Shown one piece after another: positions 53,513 to 54,974 of a stretch of DNA of 54,974 bases. Location: assembly GCA_019416685.1 (NCBI GenBank), contig DXWV01000038.1, positions 1-54,974 of the forward strand. The letters run 5' to 3'. The stretch comes from Bacteroides sp. GTDB lineage: Bacteria > Bacteroidota > Bacteroidia > Bacteroidales > Bacteroidaceae. Made by a program: the position numbers and the translations under genes. The notes beneath the pieces are model-generated. The model did not search any database. It was given only the letters and a program-made list of their open reading frames with translations, and was not told where the DNA came from. How positions within the stretch are numbered: the first letter of the stretch is position 1; every line of letters starts with the position of its first letter.

Positions 53513-53981
53513 TGAAATAAAATATATCAATTATGATGAAACGTTGAATATTTATCACCGCATGATAGATGCCAGTGATGGTGGTTTTGAGGGTGTACGT
53601 GATGAAGGCGGCATCCTTGCCACCTTTGATTTCGTGCAAAATGATTTGTATTATCCATCTTTTGCGGATAAATTGTCGTACATTGTTTTCAAGTTCTGCT
53701 CCGGTCATTATTTCAACGATGGGAACAAGCGCATTGCTCTTACTCTTGGAGCTTATTTCTTACATAAAAATGCCTATTACTGGCAGGCGTGTGTTTTCAT
53801 GCGACAATTAGAGTCTATTGTTTATCACGTTGCTGCTTCCAATATAGACCAAGAATTATTGTTACGTATCGTGAATTGCTTCATGAACGGGCAAGATTAT
53901 GATGAAGAATTGAAGATAGATATTGCTAATGCCATGAGTAAAGGAGAACTTGGAATAAAAGAAAAGGATTACGAATTATGA
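53505..53981 (+). CDS. Fic/Doc-family protein, candidate toxin
   Basis: 158 residues, the size of single-domain Doc/Fic toxins. The Fic motif reads HYFNDGNKR at residues 68-76: catalytic His present, Phe, Asp-Gly and Asn-Lys-Arg. It departs from the AMP-transferase consensus (HPF-GNGR) at Pro to Tyr and Gly to Lys, and from phage P1 Doc at Ala to Gly, so AMPylation, phosphorylation or another transfer cannot be chosen from sequence. I see no intramolecular (S/T)xxxE(G/N) inhibitory motif, so inhibition would have to come from a partner. The start overlaps the upstream gene by 8 bp, and the stop overlaps the hsdS start by 4 bp. Confidence 0.85.
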   Translation: MSDEIKYINYDETLNIYHRMIDASDGGFEGVRDEGGILATFDFVQNDLYYPSFADKLSYIVFKFCSGHYFNDGNKRIALTLGAYFLHKNAYYWQACVFMRQLESIVYHVAASNIDQELLLRIVNCFMNGQDYDEELKIDIANAMSKGELGIKEKDYEL

Positions 53982-54974
53982 ATGGGAAACAATTAAAAAA
54001 CAGCATACTCCAATGGGCAATACAAGGTAAACTTGTACCTCAAGACCCAAATGACAAGCCAGCTTTCTTTCTGCTTGAAAAGATTCGAGCAGAAAAAGAA
54101 CGTCTTGTGAAAGAGAAAAAAATCAAAAAAGATAAAAACGAATCTATTATCTTTCGTGGTGACGACAATTCCTATTATGAGAAGTTTCTTGCCACGGGGG
54201 AGGTAAAGTGTATTGATGAGGAGATTCCGTTTGAGATTCCGAAGGGGTGGGAATGGTGCAGACTTGGATCATTGTCTTTTAACAGAGACTCGGAGCGTAT
54301 ACCATTATCGGTTTCCGAAAGGCTTAAACTTAATAAGAAGTTCGATTATTATGGAGCATCTGGAGTAATCGATAAAGTCGATCGATTCTTGTTTGATAAA
54401 CCATTATTGCTTATTGGAGAGGATGGAGCGAATCTTGTAAACCGAAGTACTCCAATTGCATTTATTGCACGTGGTAAGTATTGGGTAAATAATCATGCAC
54501 ACGTTATTGATTTTTACTCAGATGTGCTTATGGAATATATTTGCAATTATATAAACGCAATATCTTTGATAGACTATGTGACCGGAACAGCTCAGCCTAA
54601 AATGAACCAAGAAAAAATGAATTCTATTTTAGTTGCACTTCCCCCTAATGAAGAACAAACAAGAATAAATCAAAAGATAGAGAGCATACTTCCTTTAGTT
54701 TATAATTACGATAAACAGAAGAAATCACTTGACAACCTTAACAATGAGTTATATCATACTCTCCATAAATCTATTTTGCAAGAAGCAATTCAAGGACGAC
54801 TTGTTCTGCAACTCCTCGAGGAAGGAACTGCGCAAGAATTACTTGAGCAGATAAAGCAGGAGAAGCAGCAACTGGTTAAGGAGGGTAAGCTAAAAAAGTC
54901 TGCCCTATTGGATTCTGTTATCTATAAAGGTGACGATAACAAGTATTGGGAGAAGAATGGTAAAATTGAAAAAG
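53978..54974 (+). CDS. hsdS: Type I restriction specificity subunit, 5' part (runs off the window)
   Basis: The frame is open from ATG at 53978 (ATGA overlap with the Fic/Doc stop) to the last base, giving 332 codons so far. An N-terminal conserved helical segment (LKNSILQWAIQGKLVPQDPN ... IFRGDDNSYYEK) leads into target-recognition domain 1 (FEIPKGWEWCRLGSL, YYGASGVIDKVDRFLF, LLLIGEDGANLVNRSTPI). The same conserved segment then recurs (LHKSILQEAIQGRLV ... IYKGDDNKYWEK). Domain 2 lies beyond the window. HsdS reads the DNA site for both restriction and methylation. The repeated conserved segments are where allele shuffling occurs in some Bacteroides type I systems; no recombinase is visible here. 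Confidence 0.93.
   Translation, partial: MNGKQLKNSILQWAIQGKLVPQDPNDKPAFFLLEKIRAEKERLVKEKKIKKDKNESIIFRGDDNSYYEKFLATGEVKCIDEEIPFEIPKGWEWCRLGSLSFNRDSERIPLSVSERLKLNKKFDYYGASGVIDKVDRFLFDKPLLLIGEDGANLVNRSTPIAFIARGKYWVNNHAHVIDFYSDVLMEYICNYINAISLIDYVTGTAQPKMNQEKMNSILVALPPNEEQTRINQKIESILPLVYNYDKQKKSLDNLNNELYHTLHKSILQEAIQGRLVLQLLEEGTAQELLEQIKQEKQQLVKEGKLKKSALLDSVIYKGDDNKYWEKNGKIEK

Noticed and set aside
1..54974. tRNA or rRNA genes, insertion sequences and transposases
   Set aside because: None could be recognised on either strand by reading; a tRNA-scanning program would be needed to exclude a tRNA fully.

Overview
This window reads as a chromosomal segment of a human-gut Bacteroides or a close relative. 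The signs are: two SusC/SusD-type outer-membrane uptake loci, promoters of the Bacteroides TAnnTTTG (-7) type, lipoproteins with SPII lipoboxes, a TPR/HTH membrane regulator, DUF4998/DUF4959-type lipoproteins, and a housekeeping set (pckA, typA, rpsO, ahcY, YfhO) with Bacteroidales-like protein sequences. I had no database access, so the species is not named.

Layout. 1-2.5 kb: the 3' end of pckA, then a tandem pair of paralogous lipoproteins. 2.6-9.3 kb: a secreted chitobiase-like/sorting-tail protein, then the core genes typA, rpsO, an XRE-cupin regulator and a fatty acyl-CoA ligase. 9.3-31.3 kb: a large, entirely minus-strand polysaccharide-utilisation-like locus (PUL 1). In transcription order it holds a TPR/HTH regulator, SusC, SusD, an M43 metalloprotease with GEVED domains, a small GEVED protein, a GH63-like glycosidase with GEVED and sorting tail, a lysine exporter LysO split into two genes, a GH2 beta-galactosidase, a second GH63-like lipoprotein, and a second M43 metalloprotease. 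31.5-37.3 kb: a soluble PAS histidine kinase without an adjacent response regulator, then ahcY and a YfhO-type membrane protein. 37.5-47.5 kb: PUL 2 on the minus strand (SusC, SusD, two surface lipoproteins, GH3 beta-glucosidase). 47.5-48.6 kb: a gene-poor divergent spacer. 48.6 kb to the end: a type I restriction-modification operon (hsdR, hsdM, a RhuM-like gene, a Fic/Doc gene, and hsdS cut by the window end).

How it works together. PUL 1 pairs two secreted proteases with at least three glycosidases and an amino-acid exporter. This fits foraging on a glycosylated protein rather than a plain polysaccharide, but that is inference. PUL 2 looks like a small beta-glucoside/beta-glucan uptake system. 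The restriction operon carries an embedded two-gene module that looks like a toxin-antitoxin pair, tied to hsdS by overlapping start and stop codons.

The most unusual signal lies outside the genes. Three unrelated spacers (6632-6723, 37384-37475, 47857-47944) each hold exactly four tandem units of about 22-23 bp with partly palindromic cores, each array with its own sequence. Two more spacers (7482-7591, 34715-34833) hold long inverted repeats built from short reiterated words.
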